Origin: a virus
Virus record (IMG/VR): IMGVR_UViG_3300046003_003610
Span: 1 to 23,375 of that record
Reading direction: 5' to 3' (one strand)
Length of the DNA stretch: 23,375 nucleotides
The translations under genes and the position numbers were made by a program. Shown here in pieces: positions 17,608-23,375 of this stretch. Each line of letters opens with the position of its first letter. Position 1 is the stretch's first letter. The notes beneath the pieces were generated by a model, which saw only the letters and a list, made by a program, of their open reading frames with translations, searched no databases and was not told where the DNA came from.

Positions 17608-17624
17608 GGCTCCCATAGGGAGTC
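17608..17624 (+). terminator. GC-rich hairpin, possible terminator or structured leader
   Basis: GGCTCCC and GGGAGTC pair over a 3-base loop (ATA) with one G-T pair, and TTATTA follows. It stands out as GC-rich in an AT-rich region and lies 8 bases after the GIY-YIG stop and 30 bases before the next ATG. The tail is only weakly T-rich, so a leader structure for the following 50-residue gene is the alternative. TATATTTG, matching the Bacteroidetes -7 pattern TAnnTTTG, abuts its left edge at 17601-17608, but no clear -33 TTTG is visible. Confidence 0.4.
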
Positions 17625-17653
17625 TTATTACCTTACCCCAAAAAAATAATAAT

Positions 17654-17806
17654 ATGAAAAAATTTGGTCTTTTCAATAAAAATTCTAATGAATCTATAAA
17701 TCAAATAAGATTTAATTCTTTAGCTGAAGCTATTTTATTCTTTGCACAACAAAAAAGATTAATGATAAATGCTTTTAATGATTTATTTGATGTAAGAGAA
17801 ATATAA
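17654..17806 (+). CDS. Small protein, 50 residues, unknown
   Basis: I choose the ATG at 17654. The longer frame from a TTG at 17606 would translate through the GC-rich hairpin and an unlikely leader. The product begins MKKFGLFNKNSNESI, then NSLAEAILFFAQQKRLMINA and NDLFDVREI. The central helix (SLAEAILFFAQQKRL) with a following NDLFDV tail resembles short acidic/amphipathic phage proteins of the type EEAIxxFAxxKxL...xxLFxV that I recall from marine phage genomes, without a known function. It lies 15 bases upstream of the primase gene and is probably co-transcribed with it. Confidence 0.55.
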   Translation: MKKFGLFNKNSNESINQIRFNSLAEAILFFAQQKRLMINAFNDLFDVREI

Positions 17807-17821
17807 AATAAAATAAAGGTT

Positions 17822-18754
17822 ATGGTAAACGGAATTTTATTAGGTCTATTACAATCTGTAATAGGAAAAGGTACTGTTACTTCAAGAGGTAATTATGCTT
17901 TTCACTGCCCTTTTTGCAAACATAGAAAACCCAAATTAGAAATTAATTTAATACCAACAACTAAGAATGAAAATCCTTGGCATTGTTGGGCATGTGACGC
18001 TAAGGGAAAAACAATTTCAACTTTATTTAAAGGATTAAAAGTAGAAGGAAATAAATATACTGAATTAAATTCCATATTAGGTACAACTTATAAAACCGAT
18101 AGAATTGAACTTAATAATAATATCGATTTACCTAAAGAATACTTACCTTTATACAATATATCTAAATCAAATATAACGGCGAGACAAGCCCTAGCTTATC
18201 TTAAAAAACGTCATATTAGCTCAATTGATATATTAAAATATCAAATTGGTTATTGTGAATATGGACCTTACTCAAATAAAATAATTATCCCTAATTATAA
18301 TTCAGAAGGTAAATTAGATTATTTTATAGCACGTTCATTTGAAGAAGACCCATTTAAAAAATACGATGCTCCATCAGCTGATAAAAATAATATAATTGGG
18401 TTTGAAAACCTTATTAATTGGAATTTACCTGTAATTCTATGTGAAGGGGCATTTGATGCTATAGCTATTAAACGTAATGCTATACCTTTATATGGAAAAA
18501 CCCTATCTAAAAAATTAACAAAAAGGTTATTAAATAATGATATTAAAGATATCTATTTAGCCTTAGACAGTGATGCTTTAAAAAGCACACTTAAAATTGC
18601 CGGAGATATACTCCAATCAGGAAAAACATTACATGTAATTAAATTAGATAGTAAAGACCCAAGTGATATGGGTTTTGAACATTTTACTCATTTAATACAA
18701 CAATCACAAGAATTTACTTTTTCTGATCTATTTTCACTTAAATTATCTATTTAA
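17822..18754 (+). CDS. DNA primase, DnaG/gp61-like (CHC2 zinc finger plus TOPRIM)
   Basis: A 310-residue protein. C29-x2-C32 (HCPFCKHRK) and C55-x2-C58 (WHCWACDAKG) form the CHC2-type zinc-binding module that reads template DNA. The TOPRIM catalytic core follows: E208 and D212 in VILCEGAFDAIAI, and the D249-x-D251 pair in IYLALDSDALK, which bind the metal ions for primer synthesis. The middle segment (about 150-185, NKIIIPNYNSEGKLDYFIAR) matches the conserved primase core strands. It is about the length of T4 gp61 (342 residues) and shorter than bacterial DnaG. No helicase-binding C-terminal domain is visible. AAGG precedes the ATG (AAAGGTTATGG), one of the few SD-like sites here. It makes RNA primers for lagging-strand replication. 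Confidence 0.88.
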   Translation: MVNGILLGLLQSVIGKGTVTSRGNYAFHCPFCKHRKPKLEINLIPTTKNENPWHCWACDAKGKTISTLFKGLKVEGNKYTELNSILGTTYKTDRIELNNNIDLPKEYLPLYNISKSNITARQALAYLKKRHISSIDILKYQIGYCEYGPYSNKIIIPNYNSEGKLDYFIARSFEEDPFKKYDAPSADKNNIIGFENLINWNLPVILCEGAFDAIAIKRNAIPLYGKTLSKKLTKRLLNNDIKDIYLALDSDALKSTLKIAGDILQSGKTLHVIKLDSKDPSDMGFEHFTHLIQQSQEFTFSDLFSLKLSI

Positions 18755-18757
18755 ATT

Positions 18758-19516
18758 ATGAGCTACGAAAGAGTACTAAAAATTTCAGATGACCATCTTC
18801 AAATCACTCTCCCCGATTCTAGATTTTACCAAAGAAATGGTGAGTATTATCCATCAATTACACATGTTTTATCTTCATACCCTAAGGGTAAACATTTTGA
18901 AGACTGGTTAAAGAAAGTAGGATATTCATCAGAATATATTGTTAAAAAAGCTGCTGAAGAGGGTACTCAAACTCACCAATTATGTGAAGATTATTTAAAT
19001 GGTAAAGAATGCACATTTCTAGATCAATACAACAAACCTAAATTCATACCTGAAGTATGGAAAATGTTTATAAAGTTTGTTGAGTTTTGGGAAACCTATA
19101 AACCTAAATTAATTGAAACTGAAGTACATTTATTTTCAGATGAAATTAAAGTAGCAGGTACTTGTGATTTAGTAGTCGAAATTGAAGATGAATTGTGGGT
19201 TATAGATTTAAAAACATCAAACCATTTACAAACTACTTATGATTTACAAACAGCTATTTATAGTAAATGTTATGAAGAAGATTTTGAGAAAAAAGTAAAT
19301 AGAAGAGGTGTTTTATGGTTAAAATCATCTAAACGTGGTATAGACAAATCCGGTAAGAAAATGCAAGGTAAAGGTTGGGAAATAGTTGAATCTGATAGAA
19401 CCCAAGATGAAGATTTAGAAATTTTTAAATGTGTTAAAACTTTATTTGATTTAGAAAATCCTAATCCTAAACCCCATATTGAAGAACTAAAAACCGTGAT
19501 TAAAAGGGAAGTATAA
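18758..19516 (+). CDS. PD-(D/E)xK nuclease, RecB/Cas4-like
   Basis: A 252-residue protein with the RecB-family layout. It contains YPSITHVLSSYPKG (31-44), EEGTQTHQLCEDYL (67-80, the H/GTxxHxxxE element), then AGTCDLVV with D137, VIDLKTS with D150 and K152, and the QxxxY element LQTAIYSK with Q164 and Y168. These are the metal-binding Asp, Asp-x-Lys and Q-motif residues of single-strand-specific exonucleases such as Cas4 and AddB-type nucleases. No C-terminal cysteine cluster (Cas4 iron-sulphur) is visible, so a RecB-like phage exonuclease is preferred. It follows the primase after 3 bases, so recombination or DNA-end processing during replication is a good fit. It ends 34 bases before the next gene at a TATAAATATTTATA palindrome that overlaps its stop. 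Confidence 0.85.
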   Translation: MSYERVLKISDDHLQITLPDSRFYQRNGEYYPSITHVLSSYPKGKHFEDWLKKVGYSSEYIVKKAAEEGTQTHQLCEDYLNGKECTFLDQYNKPKFIPEVWKMFIKFVEFWETYKPKLIETEVHLFSDEIKVAGTCDLVVEIEDELWVIDLKTSNHLQTTYDLQTAIYSKCYEEDFEKKVNRRGVLWLKSSKRGIDKSGKKMQGKGWEIVESDRTQDEDLEIFKCVKTLFDLENPNPKPHIEELKTVIKREV

Positions 19517-19525
19517 ATATTTATA
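19512..19525. promoter_or_regulatory. TATAAATATTTATA palindrome before the metallopeptidase gene
   Basis: A perfect 14-base palindrome that includes the TAA stop (19514-19516) of the nuclease gene and lies 25 bases before the ATG at 19551. It contains both the T4 late-promoter sequence TATAAATA on the + strand and the core ATATTTATA found at four other cluster heads. It probably starts transcription of the 19551-21128 genes. Confidence 0.5.
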
Positions 19526-19550
19526 TTAATCACATATTTACCTAACTACT

Positions 19551-20015
19551 ATGAGAATAATAAATCCTAAACCAAAAAAACAAAAAATTCCAGTTAAAAT
19601 AACTAAAGTTGATAAAGATGCCTTTGAATATAGAGGAGGACCTATATTACATGAAGGATTTACTCCTCAAAAAGCTCCATTAATTAAAAAGTTTGTTGAT
19701 TATACTTGTAGTAGATTAAATATAGATGAACCTAATATTATAATAATAAATTCACCTGCTTACTCCCAACAGAATAAAAGTTTTGGAGGTTATATGCCAT
19801 CTGAACAAAAAATACTTTGTGTAGTACATAATAGAAATATGGCTGATATTTTAAGAACACTAGCTCATGAATTAGTACATCATATGCAAAACGGAAAAGA
19901 TGAATTAAACCAAGAATCAGGTGGAGATGGTTCACCAACAGAAAATGAAGCTAATGCAATGGCAGGAGTAATAATGAGAGAATTTGGAAGAGAAAACCCA
20001 GAAATATTTGAATAG
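19551..20015 (+). CDS. HExxH zinc metallopeptidase-like protein
   Basis: A 154-residue protein. H106-E107-L-V-H110 (AHELVHHMQ) is a canonical HExxH zinc motif preceded by a helix (MADILRTL). E131 or E133 in PTENEANAMAG, 20-odd residues downstream, is a good third ligand of the gluzincin kind. The N-terminal 40 residues are Lys/Pro-rich (PKPKKQKIPVKITKVDK) and may be flexible. The metallopeptidase core resembles ImmA/IrrE- or SprT-like minimal domains. It starts after a palindromic promoter-like motif. Its TAG stop, the only TAG among the genes here, is followed at once by the next ATG. Possible jobs are processing of a phage or host protein or release of a host repressor. No signal peptide is visible, so a cytoplasmic or virion-internal place is likely. 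Confidence 0.72.
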   Translation: MRIINPKPKKQKIPVKITKVDKDAFEYRGGPILHEGFTPQKAPLIKKFVDYTCSRLNIDEPNIIIINSPAYSQQNKSFGGYMPSEQKILCVVHNRNMADILRTLAHELVHHMQNGKDELNQESGGDGSPTENEANAMAGVIMREFGRENPEIFE

Positions 20016-20552
20016 ATGATATCAATAAAAGAGTTGTTTAAAGAAGAGTTATCTAAAGCTTACACTATCTATTGTGACATGGATGGGGTACTTTGTGATT
20101 TTGAAGCCCGCTTTGAACATTTTACTGGTCTATCACCAGATCAATATAGAGCAAAAGCTCAAAAAGAATACGGTGATAAAAAAGTAGATAAGATGTTTTG
20201 GGATGTAATTGATCATCAAGTAGGAATGAGATTTTGGAGAGGAATGCCTTGGATGCCTGAGGGTAAAGCCTTATGGGATTATATAAAACCTTATAAACCT
20301 ACCTTACTTACAGCACCTTCATATCATAATTCAAGTACAGAAGGTAAAACATCATGGGTTGAAGACCATATATCAGGAACACCAATAATATTTAAACAAG
20401 CTAAACAAAAAGCAGATTTAGCAGGCCCAAATAAAATTCTTATAGATGATCGGGAAGATACTATTATGAGTTGGAAAGCTAAAAATGGTATTGGAATCTT
20501 ATATAAAAACACAGAACAAGCCATAAACGAATTAAAACAATTAGGAATATAA
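20016..20552 (+). CDS. HAD-family 5'(3')-deoxyribonucleotidase-like protein with N-terminal tag
   Basis: A 178-residue protein. The HAD motif I is Y-C-D21-M-D23-G-V-L-C-D28-F, motif II is the Thr at about 99 in PTLLTAPS, and motif IV is LIDDRED with D144 and D145. This matches the NT5C-like phage nucleotidases that remove phosphate from dNMPs and help tune nucleotide pools. Lysines in FKQAKQKAD are candidates for motif III. The first 15 residues (MISIKELFKEELSKA) are not part of the HAD fold and resemble the tag shared with the proteins at 2295, 21151, 21749 and 23197. The ATG follows the metallopeptidase stop directly, with no gap. Confidence 0.8.
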   Translation: MISIKELFKEELSKAYTIYCDMDGVLCDFEARFEHFTGLSPDQYRAKAQKEYGDKKVDKMFWDVIDHQVGMRFWRGMPWMPEGKALWDYIKPYKPTLLTAPSYHNSSTEGKTSWVEDHISGTPIIFKQAKQKADLAGPNKILIDDREDTIMSWKAKNGIGILYKNTEQAINELKQLGI

Positions 20553-20555
20553 GTT

Positions 20556-21128
20556 ATGTCAACACAATTAAATAGAGAATTCTCTGAAAGAGATATTCAA
20601 AGAATGCGTAACATCATTGGTAAAAAAACTAGTGAGGGAACAAGAATTCAAGCTGGTTATAGTAAAAATCAAATTACTCACACTGAAGGTGATACATGGG
20701 AAGAAAACGGTAAAATCTGGACTATTCACAATGGTATTAAACAAACTGTCACCAAACATGATGCTTTAAAAGCCATGGTTGAATTTCCACTTACTTGCCC
20801 ATGTTGTTCTAAACCAATGAAAAGTAACATATTAAATAGAAAAATGTATAACATACATGGCACCTGTTTTGATTGTGTCATTGAAATGGAAACAAAACTT
20901 CGAATAGAAGGTAAATATGATGCTTATGTTAAAGAAATGTTAAATAATAATAAAAATACTTCTTTAGATGACGCTGAACAAATGTTTGATGAATATTTTA
21001 ATAGCAAAAAAGAAACATATGTTACCGAGGCAGGTGACATAGAAAAATGGGATGGTGGTAGCATTGATCCTGAATATATAAAAATGGTCAAAGCAAACAT
21101 AAAACGTCTAAGAGAAACAGAGATATAA
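20556..21128 (+). CDS. Four-cysteine (zinc-ribbon-like) phage protein, unknown function
   Basis: A 190-residue protein. C81-P-C-C84 (LTCPCCSKPMK) and C104-F-D-C107 (HGTCFDCVIEMETKL) form a probable zinc-ribbon or treble-clef site. The N-terminal part (about 45-65) reads GDTWEENGKIWTIHNGIKQT, a beta-hairpin-like block. I have an impression of this EE-G-x-x-W-T-I-x-N-G-I-K-Q arrangement plus CPxCxKPM in other marine T4-like phage proteins of unknown role. The C-terminal third is charged helix. It follows the nucleotidase after 3 bases, and its TAA is embedded in the next TATAAATATTTATA palindrome. A nucleic-acid- or protein-binding role is inferred from the zinc site only. Confidence 0.65.
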   Translation: MSTQLNREFSERDIQRMRNIIGKKTSEGTRIQAGYSKNQITHTEGDTWEENGKIWTIHNGIKQTVTKHDALKAMVEFPLTCPCCSKPMKSNILNRKMYNIHGTCFDCVIEMETKLRIEGKYDAYVKEMLNNNKNTSLDDAEQMFDEYFNSKKETYVTEAGDIEKWDGGSIDPEYIKMVKANIKRLRETEI

Positions 21129-21137
21129 ATATTTATA
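21124..21137. promoter_or_regulatory. TATAAATATTTATA palindrome before gene 21151
   Basis: The second perfect 14-base copy. It overlaps the stop codon (TAA, 21126-21128) of the four-cysteine gene and ends 13 bases before the ATG at 21151. The bases between (CCAAAACCAAACC) are free of T and form an A/C-rich leader. It probably starts the transcript for the tagged small genes that follow. Confidence 0.5.
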
Positions 21138-21150
21138 CCAAAACCAAACC

Positions 21151-21759
21151 ATGAAAAAATCATTTTTAAAAAACATAATTAAAGAAAGCATAACTGATTA
21201 TTTATCAGAATTAAATACAATTAATGAAGATCCTAGTGTACCTGAAGATTCAACCGATATGGCTTTGGATATGATGAAAAATGGATTACCTACCCAAACT
21301 AAAGAATCATTAACATCCACTCCAGGCATGATGTTTGAGGATAAAGTAACTAAAGATGATAATATTTATTTAGTTAAAAAAGCAATGAATGAGTCTACTG
21401 AAAAAGATTTAGTTGAGAAAAAACTATTATTAGATTTAATAGGTGAAGGATTATATGAAGGTGCTTATTTAAATGAAGCACAAGCTATGAATGCTGCTAA
21501 AAAATCTCTTAAAGGTAGAGATACGCAAATAAAAGAAAATGTTAAGAAAGGTCAATCTAAAATTGGTGGATTAGAAAAACAAGTAGCTGATTTAAAATCC
21601 CAAATGCAAAAATTAATTGATAATCCTGAAATGAGAGGCGAATTATCAAGTTATACTGCTAAATTAGAAAAAACTGAACAAGTATTAATTAAATTAAAAT
21701 CAGCTTTAGAAAAATCTGCTCCTAAAAAAGAAAAGAAAGAAACCAAAGATGATAAATAA
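21151..21759 (+). CDS. Tagged coiled-coil protein, probable minor virion or assembly protein
   Basis: A 202-residue protein with no family I recognise. It begins MKKSFLKNIIKESITDYLSE, a basic/hydrophobic helix matching the tag of 23197 (MDKSDLRNIIKETIEHIFQE) nearly residue for residue. LSE-L and INE-D shortly after are candidate sites of T4-type prohead-protease cleavage (L/I-x-E), if such an enzyme exists here. The middle is Ala/Lys helix (about 100-135). Residues about 130-195 form a heptad coiled coil (GGLEKQVADLKSQMQKLID, then LEKTEQVLIKLKSALEK). The last 12 residues are almost all Lys/Glu/Asp. The gene has its own palindromic promoter-like motif and overlaps the next gene by 11 bases. 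Confidence 0.6.
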   Translation: MKKSFLKNIIKESITDYLSELNTINEDPSVPEDSTDMALDMMKNGLPTQTKESLTSTPGMMFEDKVTKDDNIYLVKKAMNESTEKDLVEKKLLLDLIGEGLYEGAYLNEAQAMNAAKKSLKGRDTQIKENVKKGQSKIGGLEKQVADLKSQMQKLIDNPEMRGELSSYTAKLEKTEQVLIKLKSALEKSAPKKEKKETKDDK

Positions 21760-23095
21760 TTCTAAAGATAAATTACAATCTTACCTTTATAAGTTAATTA
21801 AAGAGGAACTTAAAGATGGTGAAGATGATCAAACTAAAAAATACGCTGAGTATGATATAGTATTGATTCCTGAAAATATTAATAAGGCTATTGAAGCTTT
21901 ATCTAATGCAAAAAATTATGGACCATACTCCCAAAATCTAAGAGATCCTAAAATAATTGAAAAAGTATTTGGACCTAATACTCCAGCAACTAAAGGTAGA
22001 ATAGCCAAAGAAACTTGGAATAAATTCTCAGAAACCGAAAAACGTGCTAAAGTATTAGATATTAAATCTAGAGCATCTCAAGATTTTGCTTCAGTTGAAA
22101 CTCAATTACAACCTCAATTCCAAACTTGGTCTAAAGAAAATGAAGGTGATTTTATTGATTTTTTAATATCACTTCCTGGAGATAAATTACCTATGAATTT
22201 TTACGGTAAGTATGGTGCTAATTTCTTTTTAACTAAGACACCTGAAAATCTTAAAAAATATAGTGGTGTGATGTCTAAAGGTGTTCACTACACTGCTGAT
22301 GAAGATGAATTAACTTTTCCTCAAAATTGGAACCCATTCAAATCTAAAGATTATCTTAAAAAAGTATTAAAACTTATAATGGATAATGCTGGACTTGAAT
22401 ATGTTTTTTCTGAACAAGAATCAACAGAACAACCTAAAGAAAAAGCAACTAGTATTACCTCACCTGATAGACCAGATCAAATAAATTTTGTTAAAACATT
22501 TACTGACGATGAAGGTGTACCTGATGAAGAATTAGCAGCTAAATTCAGAAAATTAATACCAGATGAATTCAAATTTAAAACTAAAGTTGAAAATGGTAAA
22601 ATTACTGTAAGTGATATATCAGCATCTGATAAAAAAGCTTTAATTAATGCTTCAATTAAATTTCAAGAAAAATATAATAACATCTACGAAAACAAACATA
22701 CAATGAAAGACCAATTAAAATCCCAATTAACTTCTATGATTAAGGAAGTTCTTTTAGAAAAAAAATTAACTCCTGCTCAACTTAAAAAAAGAAATAAAGA
22801 AGCAGAAGTTATTAAAAAGAAAAATCCTAAAATGGATAAAGGTGAAGCTTTTGCAATTGCTACTAAACATTTAAAAGAAGGAGAAGATAATATGTCAATG
22901 GACGAACTTATGCAACAATTTGTTGATGCATTAGATATTGAAGATGATAATGAAGCTAATCAAATCATAAAAAATGTTGGCATCGCTATAAAAAATAAAG
23001 TAAAAAATAAAATAAAAGGAAAATTTAACCAAGCTGCTAATTATGCTAAAGATAAATTAACTAAATATGCTGATAATTTAGAAGAAAATGTCTAA
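21749..23095 (+). CDS. Large tagged protein with a second internal tag (possible gene fusion)
   Basis: A 448-residue protein of unknown family. The N-terminus KDKLQSYLYKLIKEELKDGE carries the LIKEEL tag core. Residues about 35-310 form a globular region (IPENINKAIEALSNAKNYGP, then WSKENEGDFIDFLISLPGDK). At M319 (base 22703) the tag appears again inside the chain: MKDQLKSQLTSMIKEVLLEK. After it come a Lys-rich KKRNKEAEVIKKKNPKMDKG block with FAIATKHLKEG, then an acidic stretch and a basic C-terminus. The second half looks like a complete tagged gene joined in frame. It starts inside the preceding gene (ATGATAAATAA) and shares its last 8 bases with the tiny basic gene. A virion-internal role is inferred from the tag alone. 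Confidence 0.6.
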   Translation: MINNSKDKLQSYLYKLIKEELKDGEDDQTKKYAEYDIVLIPENINKAIEALSNAKNYGPYSQNLRDPKIIEKVFGPNTPATKGRIAKETWNKFSETEKRAKVLDIKSRASQDFASVETQLQPQFQTWSKENEGDFIDFLISLPGDKLPMNFYGKYGANFFLTKTPENLKKYSGVMSKGVHYTADEDELTFPQNWNPFKSKDYLKKVLKLIMDNAGLEYVFSEQESTEQPKEKATSITSPDRPDQINFVKTFTDDEGVPDEELAAKFRKLIPDEFKFKTKVENGKITVSDISASDKKALINASIKFQEKYNNIYENKHTMKDQLKSQLTSMIKEVLLEKKLTPAQLKKRNKEAEVIKKKNPKMDKGEAFAIATKHLKEGEDNMSMDELMQQFVDALDIEDDNEANQIIKNVGIAIKNKVKNKIKGKFNQAANYAKDKLTKYADNLEENV

Positions 23096-23195
23096 ATCAA
23101 GAAAACCAGGTAAACAAAAACCTAACCATGGTAACACAAAGAAAAGACAAAACGTTATCAAAAACAACGAACAAATCTTAGCCAAATACAAATAA
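23088..23195 (+). CDS. Tiny highly basic protein, 35 residues
   Basis: A complete ATG-to-TAA frame that overlaps the end of the preceding gene by 8 bases (ATGTCTAA), the same junction type as gp25/gp6. The product is MSKSRKPGKQKPNHGN, then TKKRQNVIKNNEQILAKYK. It has 9 Lys and 2 Arg in 35 residues against one Glu, with Gly/Pro/Asn in the first half and a short helix at the end. The next ATG (23197) follows one base after its stop, so it sits exactly between two tagged genes. It could be a protamine-like, DNA- or RNA-binding peptide packaged with the genome. Small size makes the call less certain, but spacing at both ends is exactly as in true genes of this genome. Confidence 0.55.
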   Translation: MSKSRKPGKQKPNHGNTKKRQNVIKNNEQILAKYK

Positions 23196-23196
23196 A

Positions 23197-23375
23197 ATGG
23201 ATAAATCAGATTTAAGAAATATAATTAAAGAAACTATAGAACATATCTTCCAAGAAAGTAATGTATCATCTCTTCAAGAGAACATTTTATTGACTGAAGA
23301 TAAAGTTTCTAAAAATCTTCAATACCATTTAGATAAAGAAATTCCATTACATGAGAATGCTTTTAGATATGGTAC
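23197..23375 (+). CDS. Tagged protein, 5' fragment (continues beyond the window)
   Basis: An open frame of ~59 residues runs off the right edge. It begins MDKSDLRNIIKETIEHIFQE, the clearest copy of the shared tag together with 21151, followed by SNVSSLQENILLTEDKVSKN and LQYHLDKEIPLHENAFRYG. FQE-S and LQE-N lie just after the tag and would suit L/I-x-E prohead-protease cleavage, if present. The LQYHLDKEIPLHENAFRYG block is reminiscent of an uncharacterised, head-associated class of environmental T4-like phage proteins that I recall, without a firm name. One base separates it from the tiny basic gene. Its function cannot be told from the visible part. Confidence 0.6.
   Translation, partial: MDKSDLRNIIKETIEHIFQESNVSSLQENILLTEDKVSKNLQYHLDKEIPLHENAFRYG

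Noticed and set aside
17606-17653. Longer TTG start for the 50-residue gene
   Set aside because: It would translate through a GC-rich hairpin and a Pro/Gln/Asn leader. The in-frame ATG at 17654 has the usual A-rich leader.
18758-19516. Cas4 of a phage-borne CRISPR system
   Set aside because: No iron-sulphur cysteine cluster, repeat array or other cas gene is visible; a RecB-like phage exonuclease is the simpler call.
12108-21163. Minus-strand frames of 62-87 residues (for example 12108-12296, 19270-19533, 19738-19938, 20324-20524, 20568-20759, 20924-21163)
   Set aside because: All lie opposite well-supported + strand genes, show no recognisable motif and have no gene-like spacing; they are shadows.
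1-23375. Recoding of TGA because no gene ends in TGA
   Set aside because: Long frames are uninterrupted under the standard code and tryptophan is encoded by TGG throughout; the bias is explained by AT-richness and TAATG junctions.

Overview
This window is a densely packed, single-direction (+ strand) piece of a tailed-phage genome. The contractile-tail (T4-like myovirus) lineage is shown by a gp25-type baseplate wedge protein followed directly by a gp6/J-like wedge protein. Base composition is very AT-rich (about 25-30 % G+C by eye). Genes overlap or abut, recognisable Shine-Dalgarno sequences are almost absent, and starts sit in A-rich leaders. That translation style, together with SprB-like adhesin repeats in one fibre gene, suggests a Bacteroidetes (flavobacterial) host. 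The host assignment is an inference. No stretch longer than about 55 bases lacks a gene. I see no tRNA, rRNA, CRISPR array, insertion sequence or integrase.

Region 1 (1-6485), baseplate: the 3' end of a spike-like protein, a separate small spike-tip-like gene, a long helical protein with a very hydrophobic stretch, a small protein with an amphipathic N-terminal helix, gp25, gp6, a DNRLRE-type beta-sandwich protein and a small coiled-coil protein.

Region 2 (6485-17117), giant tail protein and fibres: an 1835-residue composite protein (gpI/gp7-like segment plus a LamG-like domain), a conserved 219-residue virion protein, a compact fibre-type protein, and then three consecutive genes. Those three look like an expanded relative of the compact protein split into three parts: a head domain with four SprB-like repeats, an Fn3-like middle, and a detached C-terminal domain.

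Region 3 (17118-19516), DNA metabolism: a divergent GIY-YIG protein, a 50-residue protein, a DnaG-type primase with zinc finger and TOPRIM, and a RecB/Cas4-like PD-(D/E)xK nuclease.

Region 4 (19517-23375), small virion or accessory genes: an HExxH metallopeptidase, a HAD-family deoxynucleotidase-like protein, a four-cysteine protein, two lysine-rich helical proteins, a 35-residue highly basic protein, and the 5' end of another gene. Several of these begin with the same short helical N-terminal signature (core IKE plus hydrophobic). It also occurs in the baseplate-region gene at 2295 and internally at 22703. It resembles, by analogy only, the capsid-targeting peptides of T4 internal proteins.

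Five of the seven intergenic gaps of 22 bases or more carry the motif ATATTTATA, twice as the perfect palindrome TATAAATATTTATA. It probably marks the heads of late transcription units.
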